In this document: positions 9,634 to 18,552 of the stretch, in pieces
Layout: the number at the start of each line of letters is the position of its first letter
How positions within the stretch are numbered: the stretch's first letter is position 1
NCBI GenBank assembly: GCA_016717265.1
Contig: JADKFX010000001.1
Coordinates: 3,670,501-3,734,500, forward strand
Direction of reading: 5' to 3'
Source: Saprospiraceae bacterium
Lineage (GTDB): Bacteria; Bacteroidota; Bacteroidia; Chitinophagales; Saprospiraceae
Length of the DNA: 64,000 bases
Program-made: the position numbers and the translations under genes
Notes under the pieces: generated by a model
Database searches by the model: none
Told to the model about the DNA's origin: nothing
What the model saw: the letters and a program-made list of their open reading frames with translations, nothing else

Positions 9634-11943
9634 ATGAGATCCATTTTCATATTCTATTTTATTCTAATTTATAATTTGCTAATAGTCTGTAGCCAAGCTA
9701 ATATAATTAAAGAACTACCTATAATTCCTAAGCCAAAATTAGTTCAGATTGTAGGGGGAAATTTTGAAGCTTCAAAAATTAAAACACTGCTTATACCCGC
9801 AAAAGAACCGGAGGCATTAAGAATCGGTAGGAGTATTCAATTATTATTAAATCTTCCAGAATTAGAAATAAAAAAAATCAAAGGTGCGATTGTTCCAAGC
9901 TCAAAAAGTTTAACATTGAGCTTAACTTCCAATCCTGAGAAACCTGAATATTATAAAATTAATATTACAAAAAATGGTATCTGGATTCAGGCTTCAAAAC
10001 CTATTGGCTGGTTTTATGCACTTCAATCCTTAACACAAATGGTGGAATTAAGTGGAAATTATAATGAAAAAAATAAATTACTTCCGTATTGTTTAATTGA
10101 AGATGAACCTGCATTTGCATATCGCGGATTGCATTTAGATGTTGGCCGACATTTTTTTCCGGTTTCTTTCATAAAAAAGTATTTGGAACTCATGGCTCGA
10201 TTTAAATACAATTACTTCCATTGGCATTTGACAGAAGACCAAGGTTGGAGGATTGAGATTAAACAATTTCCAAAGCTTACTGAAATTGGATCCATCCGAA
10301 AAAGTACAATAATAGGATCTGCCAGTGATTATCCAAAAAAATTTGATTCGACAGAATACAAAGGATTTTATACCCAAGAAGAAATTAAAGAAGTAATTCG
10401 CTTTGCATCAGAATTACATATTGAAATTATTCCTGAAATTGAAATGCCTGGACATAGCACTGCTGCTATAGCAGCTTATCCAGAATTTAGTTGCAGTGGA
10501 AAATCTGTAGAAGTGGCAAATCAATGGGGTGTATTTGATTCCGGTGTATATTGCACAAAGGATACAAGTATATGGTTTGTAAAAGAAATATTAACAGAAA
10601 TATGCGAATTATTTCCTGGTAAATATATTCACATTGGTGGGGATGAATGTCCAAAAACAAATTGGAAAAACTGTGATCAATGTCAGGCTGTTAAAAGAAG
10701 AAATAATTTAAAAACAGAAGAAGATCTTCAAAGTTATTTTATTCGTCAGATTGAAAAATTTTTAAATAGTAAAAACAAACAACTCATTGGTTGGGATGAA
10801 ATTCTGGAAGGGGGCCTTGCACCTAATGCAACAGTTATGTCCTGGCGTGGAACAGAAGGTGGCATTGCAGCTGCCAAACAAAAGCATCCAGTGATTATGT
10901 GTCCTGGTACACATTGTTACTTTGACCATTATCAATCCTTACAAGTAAATGAGCCTCTTGCAATCGGTGGATATACTTCATTAAAAAAAACCTATTCGTT
11001 TAATCCAATTCCGAGTGAATTAAAACCTGCTGAAAGTGTTTACATAATTGGTGCACAAGGCAACCTTTGGACTGAATACATGGCAGATGAAAAGCAGGTA
11101 TTATACATGGCATACCCTCGCGCTATAGCATTATCAGAAGTAAATTGGTCAGACAACAATACAAAAAATTACACTAGTTTTTTAAACCGATTACAATATC
11201 ATATCCCATGGTTTGCCACTAAAAACATGAGCATAACACAAGGCATGATGGATATTGAATATAATACTAATTTTTCAAATGAAGGAGTCGTATTTATATT
11301 TCAAAAACCAGCAGTTGAAGGGAAAATATTAATCGAATCTAAAAAAGATGGAGATGATGTTAGTGAATATTTAAAACAAGACAGTTTTATCCTAACTAAA
11401 GATATTAATTTTAAAGCATGGTATCAATTAGAAAATAAATCCTTAGGGAAGCCACTAACCATTCAATATAAACATCATTTAGCGGTTGCAAAATCCATTG
11501 AACTTAAAGAACAAGTTGCTAAAAAATACTTCCAAGGTGGTGCGAATTGTTTAATTAATGGTATTGAAGCTCCTAGTCAAAAATATGGGGGGCCTGAATG
11601 GGTTGGATTAGAAGGAACAGATTTAAATGTGACCCTTGATTTAGGAAAAGTAGATTCCTTAAAACTTATGAAGATTCAATTCTTTCATAATCCAGGTACT
11701 TGGATTTATCGGCCAAAAGATTTAGAAATCAGAACGAGTGTGGATGGTATAAATTATTCTGAGCCTATCAAATATCAAATTAATGAAACGGAATCAAAAT
11801 ACCTTCAACCTACGATCCCTTTAAACAATGTAGGTGGCCGATATATTCAAATGAGCATTCACAATCATGGAATCATTGATGAAAAAATGCCTGGGGCAGG
11901 ACGTAAAGCCTGGCTTTTTGTAGGAGAAATCGAATTGCGTTAG
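9634..11943 (+). CDS. GH20 beta-N-acetylhexosaminidase with C-terminal F5/8C module
   Basis: 769 residues: signal peptide (~1-22), GH20b N-terminal domain (~28-155), GH20 catalytic barrel (~160-510) and a C-terminal discoidin-like module (~640-769). The barrel starts with FAYRGLHLDVGRHFFP and carries the catalytic Asp337-Glu338 pair in HIGGDECPKTNW. These enzymes use the substrate acetamido group as nucleophile and remove terminal beta-linked GlcNAc or GalNAc. The C-terminal module ends MPGAGRKAWLFVGEIELR, strikingly like the end of the GH92 protein nearby. It is probably periplasmic or surface exposed, and with GH92 and glycosylasparaginase would help strip glycoprotein glycans. It appears monocistronic. 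Confidence 0.93.
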   Translation: MRSIFIFYFILIYNLLIVCSQANIIKELPIIPKPKLVQIVGGNFEASKIKTLLIPAKEPEALRIGRSIQLLLNLPELEIKKIKGAIVPSSKSLTLSLTSNPEKPEYYKINITKNGIWIQASKPIGWFYALQSLTQMVELSGNYNEKNKLLPYCLIEDEPAFAYRGLHLDVGRHFFPVSFIKKYLELMARFKYNYFHWHLTEDQGWRIEIKQFPKLTEIGSIRKSTIIGSASDYPKKFDSTEYKGFYTQEEIKEVIRFASELHIEIIPEIEMPGHSTAAIAAYPEFSCSGKSVEVANQWGVFDSGVYCTKDTSIWFVKEILTEICELFPGKYIHIGGDECPKTNWKNCDQCQAVKRRNNLKTEEDLQSYFIRQIEKFLNSKNKQLIGWDEILEGGLAPNATVMSWRGTEGGIAAAKQKHPVIMCPGTHCYFDHYQSLQVNEPLAIGGYTSLKKTYSFNPIPSELKPAESVYIIGAQGNLWTEYMADEKQVLYMAYPRAIALSEVNWSDNNTKNYTSFLNRLQYHIPWFATKNMSITQGMMDIEYNTNFSNEGVVFIFQKPAVEGKILIESKKDGDDVSEYLKQDSFILTKDINFKAWYQLENKSLGKPLTIQYKHHLAVAKSIELKEQVAKKYFQGGANCLINGIEAPSQKYGGPEWVGLEGTDLNVTLDLGKVDSLKLMKIQFFHNPGTWIYRPKDLEIRTSVDGINYSEPIKYQINETESKYLQPTIPLNNVGGRYIQMSIHNHGIIDEKMPGAGRKAWLFVGEIELR

Positions 11944-11955
11944 GATTTTTGAATG

Positions 11956-11973
11956 AATCCGTAAAATCGGATT
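11956..11973 (+). terminator. Possible hairpin after the GH20 gene
   Basis: AATCCG-taaaat-CGGATT, a perfect 6-bp stem 12 bases after the GH20 stop. A short T-run follows only after 6 further bases, so terminator function is uncertain. Confidence 0.3.
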
Positions 11974-12069
11974 TCACCCGTTTTTCATTGGCTATTATGC
12001 TCAGATAAAAGAATTTGTTTAGTCAACATTTACTTTCAATTTCGTATCTATTGGAATCAATACAGGAAG

Positions 12070-12723
12070 TTAAATTTTCTCATTGACAAACATCCAATTG
12101 TAATCTAGTTTAATGATTGAGGCTACTGGAAAATAGGTTTTAAAAATATTAAAAACTTGATCATTTTTTAAATTTCCATCTGCACTTAATGCAAGTCGAT
12201 TATAAATCACCAGGCCCCCTGGGCTTAATGAACTTTTTAAGGCTTTGATAAAATCGTGTGTTTCGAATTCAGGTGGAACAAGCTGATCACAAAAAATATC
12301 CATGCATATTAAATCATATGTTTTATCCTGATTACATAAATAGTTGAAAGCATTCTCCTGAATTACAATATAATCTGCTGAAAAATTTTCCGATTTATAT
12401 TTATTACAAAGCTCAATAATGGCAGGGTCGATTTCGATTGCTACATATGCTGCTTTTAGTTTTTTTTCAAGTATTTGAATTATACTTCCCATGCCTAATC
12501 CAAGAATTAAAACTTTTTTAATATTCCTATTCTCAAGTTTTAAAAGGGTAAAGGTTTCAACAAAATTAAGATAAAATTTTCCAAAAGAATAGATCGCACC
12601 TTTTGTAACCAATTTATACTGTCCTTTAGATAAATAAAGTTTAAGCGATTGATTAAAAGACGAACTCGTCTCTTCCATAAAGATGTCAAAAAAGTAACTC
12701 AGAAATTTTTTAACACCATGCAT
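12070..12723 (-). CDS. Spermidine-synthase-like SAM-binding protein
   Basis: 217 residues with the class I methyltransferase fold of the spermine/spermidine synthase superfamily. The nucleotide-binding loop is VLILGLGMGSI, followed by VAIEIDPAIIELC (acidic residue for the donor substrate) and YDLICMDIFCDQLVPPEF. It lacks the long N-terminal beta domain of true spermidine synthases, and no polyamine genes are nearby, so it may be a SAM-dependent methyltransferase or an aminopropyltransferase relative of unknown substrate. It lies 51 bases downstream of the GlmU-like gene on the same strand and is probably co-transcribed with it. Confidence 0.75.
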   Translation of the reverse strand: MHGVKKFLSYFFDIFMEETSSSFNQSLKLYLSKGQYKLVTKGAIYSFGKFYLNFVETFTLLKLENRNIKKVLILGLGMGSIIQILEKKLKAAYVAIEIDPAIIELCNKYKSENFSADYIVIQENAFNYLCNQDKTYDLICMDIFCDQLVPPEFETHDFIKALKSSLSPGGLVIYNRLALSADGNLKNDQVFNIFKTYFPVASIIKLDYNWMFVNEKI

Positions 12724-12774
12724 ACAAGATCCTGATAAATTTAATTACTGTAAAATATAAAAATAAGGATAAGA

Positions 12775-13986
12775 TCAAGAAGGCTTTTCCCAAGTTCTAC
12801 TAAACTGTGTTTTCATAAAAATAAATTCAGCTATTGACTGATCCTGTAGATCAAATGTACATTCCCGACGCTGGAGTACTGCATTTGCTGTTTGATAAAA
12901 TTTGGCAAGTTGAAATGTAGAGAATCCTGCTGTACCACCCCATGCAAAATCCGGAATAAACTGCCGTGGAAAACCATCGCCAAAAACATTTGCGCCATAA
13001 CCAACAACAGTCCCTGTATTAAACATTGTATTGATGCCACATTTGGCATGATCTCCCATCATTAATCCGCAAAAAATAGTACCTGTAGGTATAAATCTTT
13101 GAGCATTGTAATCCCAAAGTTTGACAGCTTCATAATTGTTTTTTAGGTTTGAATTATTAGAATCTGCTCCGATATTACACCATTCACCTAAAACACTATT
13201 TCCTAAAAATCCATCGTGCGCTTTATTACTATTTCCTTGAATCACAGAATTATTAACTTCTCCGCCAATTCTGGATCCAGGTCCAATGGTTGTTGCGCCA
13301 TAAATTTTTGCACCCATTTTCAATTGCGCAGAATCACATAAGGCCAAACCTCCCCGAATCATACAGCCTTCCATAATTTCAGCATGCCTCCCAATATAGA
13401 TCGGACCTGTAGTAGAATTTAAGATGCTACTCGAAATTTTTGCTCCTTCCTCTACAAATATTTGGTTTCCAATTACACGATTTGAAGAATCTATGGCAGC
13501 TGATTTTCGACCGTTTGATAATTTTTTAAAATCAGTTTCTAATTCTACTGCATTCCATTGAAAAAGTTCCCAAAGATTATAAATTCCTCTAATTAAAAAG
13601 GAATCTACTTCTTGTTTCTTAAATGCACTAAAATCTTTAATAGTGAGGAAGTTTTCGGTTTGATCTCTATTTAAATTTGCAGCAACCCATTGAGAACCAT
13701 GCACTAAAAATTCTCCTACTGCCAATTTTGAAATAATAAATGCTAAATCACTACTGGGAAGTAAATGTGCCTGGATAAGAATATTTTCTTCTTCAATTTT
13801 TAAGGGAAATTTTTCCTGAAGATATTCAGGAACTGAAAAACTAACTTTACAATTCAGTGCAAATTCCCACTTTTCAAAAATTCTCAGGATTCCAATTCTA
13901 AAGGAAGCAACTGGACGAGCCCAACTAAGTGGCTTTAGACTTTCTCTATGAATAGGATCGACTAAAATTAGATTTCGATTGCTCAT
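12775..13986 (-). CDS. GlmU-like putative sugar nucleotidyltransferase/acyltransferase
   Basis: 403 residues from ATG 13986. A further in-frame ATG at 14004 lies inside the terminator hairpin of rpmE2 and is rejected. The N-terminal half resembles the degenerate nucleotidyltransferase domain of the Bacteroidetes GlmU family (start NRNLILVDPIHRESLKPLSW; RPVASFRIGI). The C-terminal half (~170-345) is a left-handed beta-helix of hexapeptide repeats (IYIGRHAEIMEGCMIRGG, ATTIGPGSRIGGEVNNSVI). The family is thought to make activated amino sugars for the cell wall or LPS in place of classical GlmU (family knowledge). It starts 38 bases after the rpmE2 stop. Confidence 0.82.
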   Translation of the reverse strand: MSNRNLILVDPIHRESLKPLSWARPVASFRIGILRIFEKWEFALNCKVSFSVPEYLQEKFPLKIEEENILIQAHLLPSSDLAFIISKLAVGEFLVHGSQWVAANLNRDQTENFLTIKDFSAFKKQEVDSFLIRGIYNLWELFQWNAVELETDFKKLSNGRKSAAIDSSNRVIGNQIFVEEGAKISSSILNSTTGPIYIGRHAEIMEGCMIRGGLALCDSAQLKMGAKIYGATTIGPGSRIGGEVNNSVIQGNSNKAHDGFLGNSVLGEWCNIGADSNNSNLKNNYEAVKLWDYNAQRFIPTGTIFCGLMMGDHAKCGINTMFNTGTVVGYGANVFGDGFPRQFIPDFAWGGTAGFSTFQLAKFYQTANAVLQRRECTFDLQDQSIAEFIFMKTQFSRTWEKPS

Positions 13987-13993
13987 AAATAAT

Positions 13994-14018
13994 AAACCCC
14001 GCATTTTGGGCGGGGTTT
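13994..14018 (-). terminator. Strong GC-rich hairpin between rpmE2 and the GlmU-like gene
   Basis: Perfect 9-bp stem AAACCCCGC / GCGGGGTTT with a 7-base loop, beginning 6 bases after the rpmE2 stop. On the minus strand it is followed by ATTATTT and then the ATG of the next gene at 13986. It looks like an intrinsic terminator but sits in the ribosome-binding region of the downstream gene, so it could also act as an attenuator. Confidence 0.75.
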
Positions 14019-14024
14019 AAGATA

Positions 14025-14288
14025 TTAATTTTTTGCGAATTTGGTCGTTGCAAATTTCTTATTAAACTTATCAATCCGTCCGGCAGTATCGATAAATTTC
14101 ATTTTACCAGTAAAGAACGGATGGGATTTAGAACTAATCTCTAAACGAACCAAAGGATATTCATTACCATCTTCCCATACAATGGTTTCTTTACTTGAAG
14201 TACAAGAACGTGTAAGAAATGCTTCATTACAAGAAAAATCCTTGAAGACAACAAACCTATAACCTGCAGGGTGAATATTCTTTTTCAT
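14025..14288 (-). CDS. rpmE2: 50S ribosomal protein L31 type B
   Basis: 87 residues. The start MKKNIHPAGYRFVVFKDFSC and the block DGNEYPLVRLEISSKSHPFF are typical of the type B (YkgM-like) L31 that Bacteroidota use as their standard form. The four-cysteine zinc ribbon of type A is absent; the two cysteines here (CNEAFLTRSC) are not in CxxC arrangement. The C-terminal tail is basic. It is divergent from lnt and followed by a strong hairpin. Confidence 0.96.
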   Translation of the reverse strand: MKKNIHPAGYRFVVFKDFSCNEAFLTRSCTSSKETIVWEDGNEYPLVRLEISSKSHPFFTGKMKFIDTAGRIDKFNKKFATTKFAKN

Positions 14289-14307
14289 TTTTTTAAAATT
14301 TGGAGTG

Positions 14308-14315
14308 CAAATTTA
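14308..14315 (-). promoter_or_regulatory. -7 element TAAATTTG for rpmE2
   Basis: Exact TAnnTTTG on the minus strand, 19 bases upstream of the rpmE2 ATG at 14288. No -33 TTTG at the standard spacing was seen. Confidence 0.5.
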
Positions 14316-14431
14316 ATACGATTCTTGCAATTTACTCTAATTTTTAAGGAATTTATACTAATAAATGATAAAAATAATTGATTTTCAAGCTTTTAAAATC
14401 ATTTTTTAAGATTTTTGTACCTTACCGTCAT

Positions 14432-16201
14432 ATGAATCCCATGAAAAAACAATCCATAATTACTTTAGGAATCGGACTAATACTAATAGGTATCGCAGGG
14501 TTTTTCGGCTACAAAATGTATAATTTAAAGTTTTGGGGAGATTATCCTTTATATATATTTTTAGCAGGATGGTTTGGTTTCCTATGCCTTTTGAGGGCTA
14601 GAAAAGCAGCTGAAGAGGAGCACAAATACATGCTATTTTTGTCCGTTGCAAGTGGTTTAATATTAGGAAAAGCATTTGTATATACGAGTCCCTTGTTATT
14701 TATTGGCTTTTTACCACTTCTGGTCTTACAACATCAATTAGAGGCCGGTGCTTCCAAATCAAAGAATTTATATCATTGGGTTTATGCTTTTAATGCCTTT
14801 GCCATTTGGAATATAACAGCTACTTATTGGGTAGCAAATGCTGCACTATTTCCAGCTTTAGTTGCTTTTTTCTTAAATAGTTTATTTATGACCATTCCTT
14901 GGATGGGAATGCTTGCAGTAGGACGACGATTTCCAAAACTTAAATACCTAAGCTTTATAGCTTTTTGGATCTGCTTTGAATGGGTTCATCATGCATGGGA
15001 TATTTCATGGCCCTGGTTAACGCTAGGAAATGGCCTTGCCTTTTTTCCAAAATGGATCCAATGGTATGACACCACCGGAGTTTATGGTGGGAGTTTATGG
15101 ATTTTAATTATAAATTGTCTTCTCGCAAGTTTATACTTTAAACAACTCCCGAGAAAATACGGTTTTTCTGTTTTAGGGCTTATCCTCCTGTTACCAATTG
15201 GTATTAGTTATTCTAAATATAACAATTATAAATTAAAAGGAAAGTCTGTTGAAGTTGGAATAGTCCAACCGAATTATGAACCTCACTATCAAAAATTTGA
15301 AGTTGATCAAAATCTTCAAATGATACATTTTGAAAAATACTCAAGGGCAGCATTTACCCCAAATACAAAATATTTAATTTGGCCGGAAACGAGTTTTGAA
15401 TATATCGATATTGATCAATTTAATTCAGATTGGAGAATTAAACGCATGAAAGATTTGGTGTCAACATATTCTAATTTATGTTTAGTTACAGGAATCGGTT
15501 CAATCAAAAGTTTTAAGGCAGGAGAAGAATTATCGAATGCAGTAAGAGAAAATAAACGGGGTGGCTTTCCAAAATATTTTGAAATTCAAAATAGTGCAAT
15601 TCAAGTTTGCAGTGCAGGTGGTGAGATACCAGTCTACGTGAAATCAAAATTAGTACCTGGAGTTGAAACATTTCCATATAGACATTTACTTCCTTTTTTA
15701 AAACCAGTGGTTGATAAATTAGGTGGTTCAGTACAAGGATTAGGGCGCCAAAGAGAACGTTCCGTTTTTGAAAGTGGTTCGACTAAAATTGCACCCGTAA
15801 TTTGTTACGAATCAATCTATGGAAATTATATTGGTGATTATATTAGAAATGGAGCTGAAGCTATTTTTATTATGACCAATGACGGTTGGTGGGATGATAC
15901 CCCTGGATATCACCAACATTTAGCTTATGGTATTTTGCGTGCCATTGAATTCAGAAAACCAATAGCAAGATCTGCGAATACTGGAATCTCTTGTTTTGTA
16001 GATGCAAAAGGGGATGTAAGTTTACCGACAAGTTATGGAAAAGAAGCCAGTTTGATCAGCCTTATGTTATTTAATAAGGAAAAAACAATCTATTTACAAA
16101 CTGGTGATTTAATAGCTATGCTATGTATAGCCATGAGCGCTTGTATCCTGTTATTCTCTTTATTTAAATTTTTGACAATTCGCTTTTCAAAAAATCAATA
16201 A
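14432..16201 (+). CDS. lnt: Apolipoprotein N-acyltransferase
   Basis: 589 residues from ATG 14432 (ATG 14441 also possible); an upstream TTG extension is not credible. The N-terminal ~280 residues carry about seven hydrophobic segments. A periplasmic nitrilase domain follows from VEVGIVQPNYEPHYQ, with the expected Glu-Lys-Cys triad: Glu in YLIWPETSFEY, Lys in VKSKLVPGVETFPYRH, and the Cys nucleophile in PVICYESIYG. A last TM segment lies near the end. The enzyme adds the third acyl chain to the N-terminal Cys of lipoproteins, of which several are encoded in this window. Its 3' end overlaps the convergent isomerase gene by 38 bases. Confidence 0.93.
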   Translation: MNPMKKQSIITLGIGLILIGIAGFFGYKMYNLKFWGDYPLYIFLAGWFGFLCLLRARKAAEEEHKYMLFLSVASGLILGKAFVYTSPLLFIGFLPLLVLQHQLEAGASKSKNLYHWVYAFNAFAIWNITATYWVANAALFPALVAFFLNSLFMTIPWMGMLAVGRRFPKLKYLSFIAFWICFEWVHHAWDISWPWLTLGNGLAFFPKWIQWYDTTGVYGGSLWILIINCLLASLYFKQLPRKYGFSVLGLILLLPIGISYSKYNNYKLKGKSVEVGIVQPNYEPHYQKFEVDQNLQMIHFEKYSRAAFTPNTKYLIWPETSFEYIDIDQFNSDWRIKRMKDLVSTYSNLCLVTGIGSIKSFKAGEELSNAVRENKRGGFPKYFEIQNSAIQVCSAGGEIPVYVKSKLVPGVETFPYRHLLPFLKPVVDKLGGSVQGLGRQRERSVFESGSTKIAPVICYESIYGNYIGDYIRNGAEAIFIMTNDGWWDDTPGYHQHLAYGILRAIEFRKPIARSANTGISCFVDAKGDVSLPTSYGKEASLISLMLFNKEKTIYLQTGDLIAMLCIAMSACILLFSLFKFLTIRFSKNQ

Positions 16202-17159
16202 CACGTACTTCAATGGCATCTACTTTATTGTAATCGGCTAAAAAGACACTTACGTAATCCAAAAGATGAACCAAATAAAAACTTCGCTCAATTAAAGAAT
16301 TTCCTTTCGAGTAAAGTTCAACAACTGTTGTTGTATAATGGGAAACAATTTCCTTTGTCAATTCAATTCTTGCCTGGTTTCTTTCATGATCATCTGAATT
16401 TCTTAAAAAGACTACCGCAATTGCATCTTGATTCCATCGCCAACCTACCAATTCATTATGATTCATTTCAGGAATTACATGATGCCAACAAAGCATTTTA
16501 CTATTTTCATTTATTTGTTGCCTGAAACGAATAGCGACTGGTTCTATTCTGCCTGTCGAATAAATAACTGGTAATTTTCCATTTAATACAGCCGCTAATT
16601 GCTTTGCTTTTTCTAAAATTTCGCTGGTCTCATTTTTCAATCTAAGAATCGTATCATTTAGTTGCGGTATAAAAAATGGATCTACTAATTCCAGTTTAGA
16701 GATAACATAAAGTTGTGATACTAGCGAAAATCCTAAACATGCTCTTGGCGATGGCCAGTTATTTGGTAATTGGACTACATCAAAGTTTGATTCTTTTGCT
16801 ATTTCAATTACTTCACCTCCAGAAGCAATACATACAATTTTTGCATTGGACGATACTAACTGTCTAAAAGTAGATAAAGTTTCTTCTGTATTTCCTGAAT
16901 ATGAAGAAATAATTACCAATGTATGTTGATCAATAAAAGCTGGCATATCGTAGGACTTACCAACCAAATATGGCACTTTACAGGTATTTCGAATAAAACT
17001 TGAAACAAAGTCAGCACCAATACCAGATCCACCCATCCCACTAACAAAAACTTTATGTATTGGAACCTGATGATTTCTGATTATTGCATTTGCGCCAATA
17101 TCCATTGCTTCCGCTAACTGATCAGGGAATGCCTGGATCATATCAAACATTGTTTTCAT
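16164..17159 (-). CDS. Bifunctional phosphoglucose/phosphomannose isomerase (SIS domains)
   Basis: 331 residues with two SIS (sugar isomerase) domains. The phosphate-binding region is VFVSGMGGSGIGADFVSSF, then VIISSYSGNTEETLSTF (serine-rich sugar-phosphate loop) and the C-terminal catalytic block HHVIPEMNHNELVGW. This matches the archaeal/bacterial dual-specificity PGI/PMI family that interconverts fructose-6-P with glucose-6-P and mannose-6-P in the cytoplasm. The stop lies inside the last 38 bases of lnt on the opposite strand. ATG 17159 has a -7 element 23 bases upstream. Confidence 0.9.
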   Translation of the reverse strand: MKTMFDMIQAFPDQLAEAMDIGANAIIRNHQVPIHKVFVSGMGGSGIGADFVSSFIRNTCKVPYLVGKSYDMPAFIDQHTLVIISSYSGNTEETLSTFRQLVSSNAKIVCIASGGEVIEIAKESNFDVVQLPNNWPSPRACLGFSLVSQLYVISKLELVDPFFIPQLNDTILRLKNETSEILEKAKQLAAVLNGKLPVIYSTGRIEPVAIRFRQQINENSKMLCWHHVIPEMNHNELVGWRWNQDAIAVVFLRNSDDHERNQARIELTKEIVSHYTTTVVELYSKGNSLIERSFYLVHLLDYVSVFLADYNKVDAIEVRVIDFLKSELSKI

Positions 17160-17182
17160 AATTAACTTATCGTATTAGTTTG

Positions 17183-17190
17183 CAAAAATA
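17183..17190 (-). promoter_or_regulatory. -7 element TATTTTTG
   Basis: Exact TAnnTTTG on the minus strand, 23 bases upstream of the isomerase start. Confidence 0.45.
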
Positions 17191-17258
17191 GTCATTTGCA
17201 ATAAATAAATGTTAGCGTACTGCAATTTGAATTTACTTGATAACTCTAGAGAACAATC

Positions 17259-18497
17259 TTAAATCAGAGATTTTAAATAAAATGTAAACTTCAACTTCTT
17301 CTGGTTCCTGCGAATTGTAAGTTTTATTTTTTTTCCTTCTTCCTTCTGAAGTATGGAATTTATACTAGACAATGATAAAAATGAAACTGGCAGGCGGTTA
17401 ACTTTTAAAATCTGATCCTGTTCTTTAATTCCTGCTAATGCTGCCGGAGTGCCGGGAATAATATGCGCTACATAATAAGATTCCAGTTCCTTGCCTCCAG
17501 AAATTAACAGCATTCCGGATTTATCATAATTAAGAATTTTTTTATAATTTTTAAGCGCTTTAATATAAAGTAATTCTTTTTTGTAGTCTAAAATAATATT
17601 AAATTTATCTAATAAAAGATTTCCAATCAATCCATCTTTATTTAAACTTTCATTTTTAGCAATTTTGGTTTCAAGCTTTAAAAAATGGGTTATAACTCCA
17701 GGCATTAGAAAACTATCAAAAGATATGGAATGAATTTTGCCCACAAATCCAGATAATACTCCGCCTAAACCACTTCCTAGATATCCAGGGATAATTTTAT
17801 CAGGAACAACCACTGCGCTTGATGAATCTGTGTACATCATTAAAGATAAACTTGCACCGGTATCTAATAACAAATTTAATACCTGGCTATTGGTATCATT
17901 AGATCGCACTTCAGTTTGCAAATAAGGCTTGTTTTTATAAATTTGAATCTTGATTTTAGTATAGTTATTTTTTGGTTCTGCATCTGGGTGATGCAAAATT
18001 ATGAATCTGTTTTTATAATCAATTTCAATTAGAAACTGTTTAAATACAGAAGCACTTAAAATGCCTTGGATTGGCTCACCAATAACTTGTGAAATATTCG
18101 TTATATTTTCTTTCAGTACAATGATTGGAGAACTTACCGAAAAAATATTTCCAAAATAAAACGCAATAGGTGTTGTTAACCAAGCAGGTAATTCTTGTTG
18201 AAGATCTGAACCAATTACTTTTATTTCGCGCTGATATGGATTTGAAAATACGTCAGTCCATTTCTTTTCAAAGAGTATGGTATGTTCAGCTCCGGTATCA
18301 AAAATTAATTTAACTGGAATTAAGTGTTCTAATTGCAGATCCAAAATAATAAATGATTGGACATATCTAAATGGAATTCGAATGGTTTTGGTATTTGCAT
18401 TATGAAATGCATGGTTCGCCTCTAAAATGATAGGGGTAGCACACGCAAAGGCGACAACTATAAGCATTTGAAACCAAATCCAAAACCTTGTTTTCAT
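17259..18497 (-). CDS. Secreted retropepsin-like aspartic protease with PDZ domain
   Basis: 412 residues from ATG 18497. A signal peptide (~1-28, IWFQMLIVVAFACATP) leads to two retropepsin-like half domains, each with an Asp-Thr-Gly active-site motif: LIFDTGAEHTILF (~70) and LLDTGASLSLMM (~210). The last ~90 residues are a PDZ domain (VAHIIPGTPAALAGIKEQDQ). Such PDZ aspartyl proteases are common in Bacteroidota and presumably act in the periplasm; substrates are unknown. The gene lies ~50 bases downstream of the EEP-like gene on the same strand. Confidence 0.87.
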   Translation of the reverse strand: MKTRFWIWFQMLIVVAFACATPIILEANHAFHNANTKTIRIPFRYVQSFIILDLQLEHLIPVKLIFDTGAEHTILFEKKWTDVFSNPYQREIKVIGSDLQQELPAWLTTPIAFYFGNIFSVSSPIIVLKENITNISQVIGEPIQGILSASVFKQFLIEIDYKNRFIILHHPDAEPKNNYTKIKIQIYKNKPYLQTEVRSNDTNSQVLNLLLDTGASLSLMMYTDSSSAVVVPDKIIPGYLGSGLGGVLSGFVGKIHSISFDSFLMPGVITHFLKLETKIAKNESLNKDGLIGNLLLDKFNIILDYKKELLYIKALKNYKKILNYDKSGMLLISGGKELESYYVAHIIPGTPAALAGIKEQDQILKVNRLPVSFLSLSSINSILQKEEGKKIKLTIRRNQKKLKFTFYLKSLI

Positions 18498-18552
18498 CAA
18501 ATCTGGTCTAAGTTAAGCAAATAATTCATTCTAAAAACATATAAAATAATAA

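Noticed and set aside
13987..14004. Upstream ATG at 14004 for the GlmU-like gene
   Set aside because: That codon is inside the terminator hairpin of rpmE2; ATG 13986 preserves the expected N-terminus.
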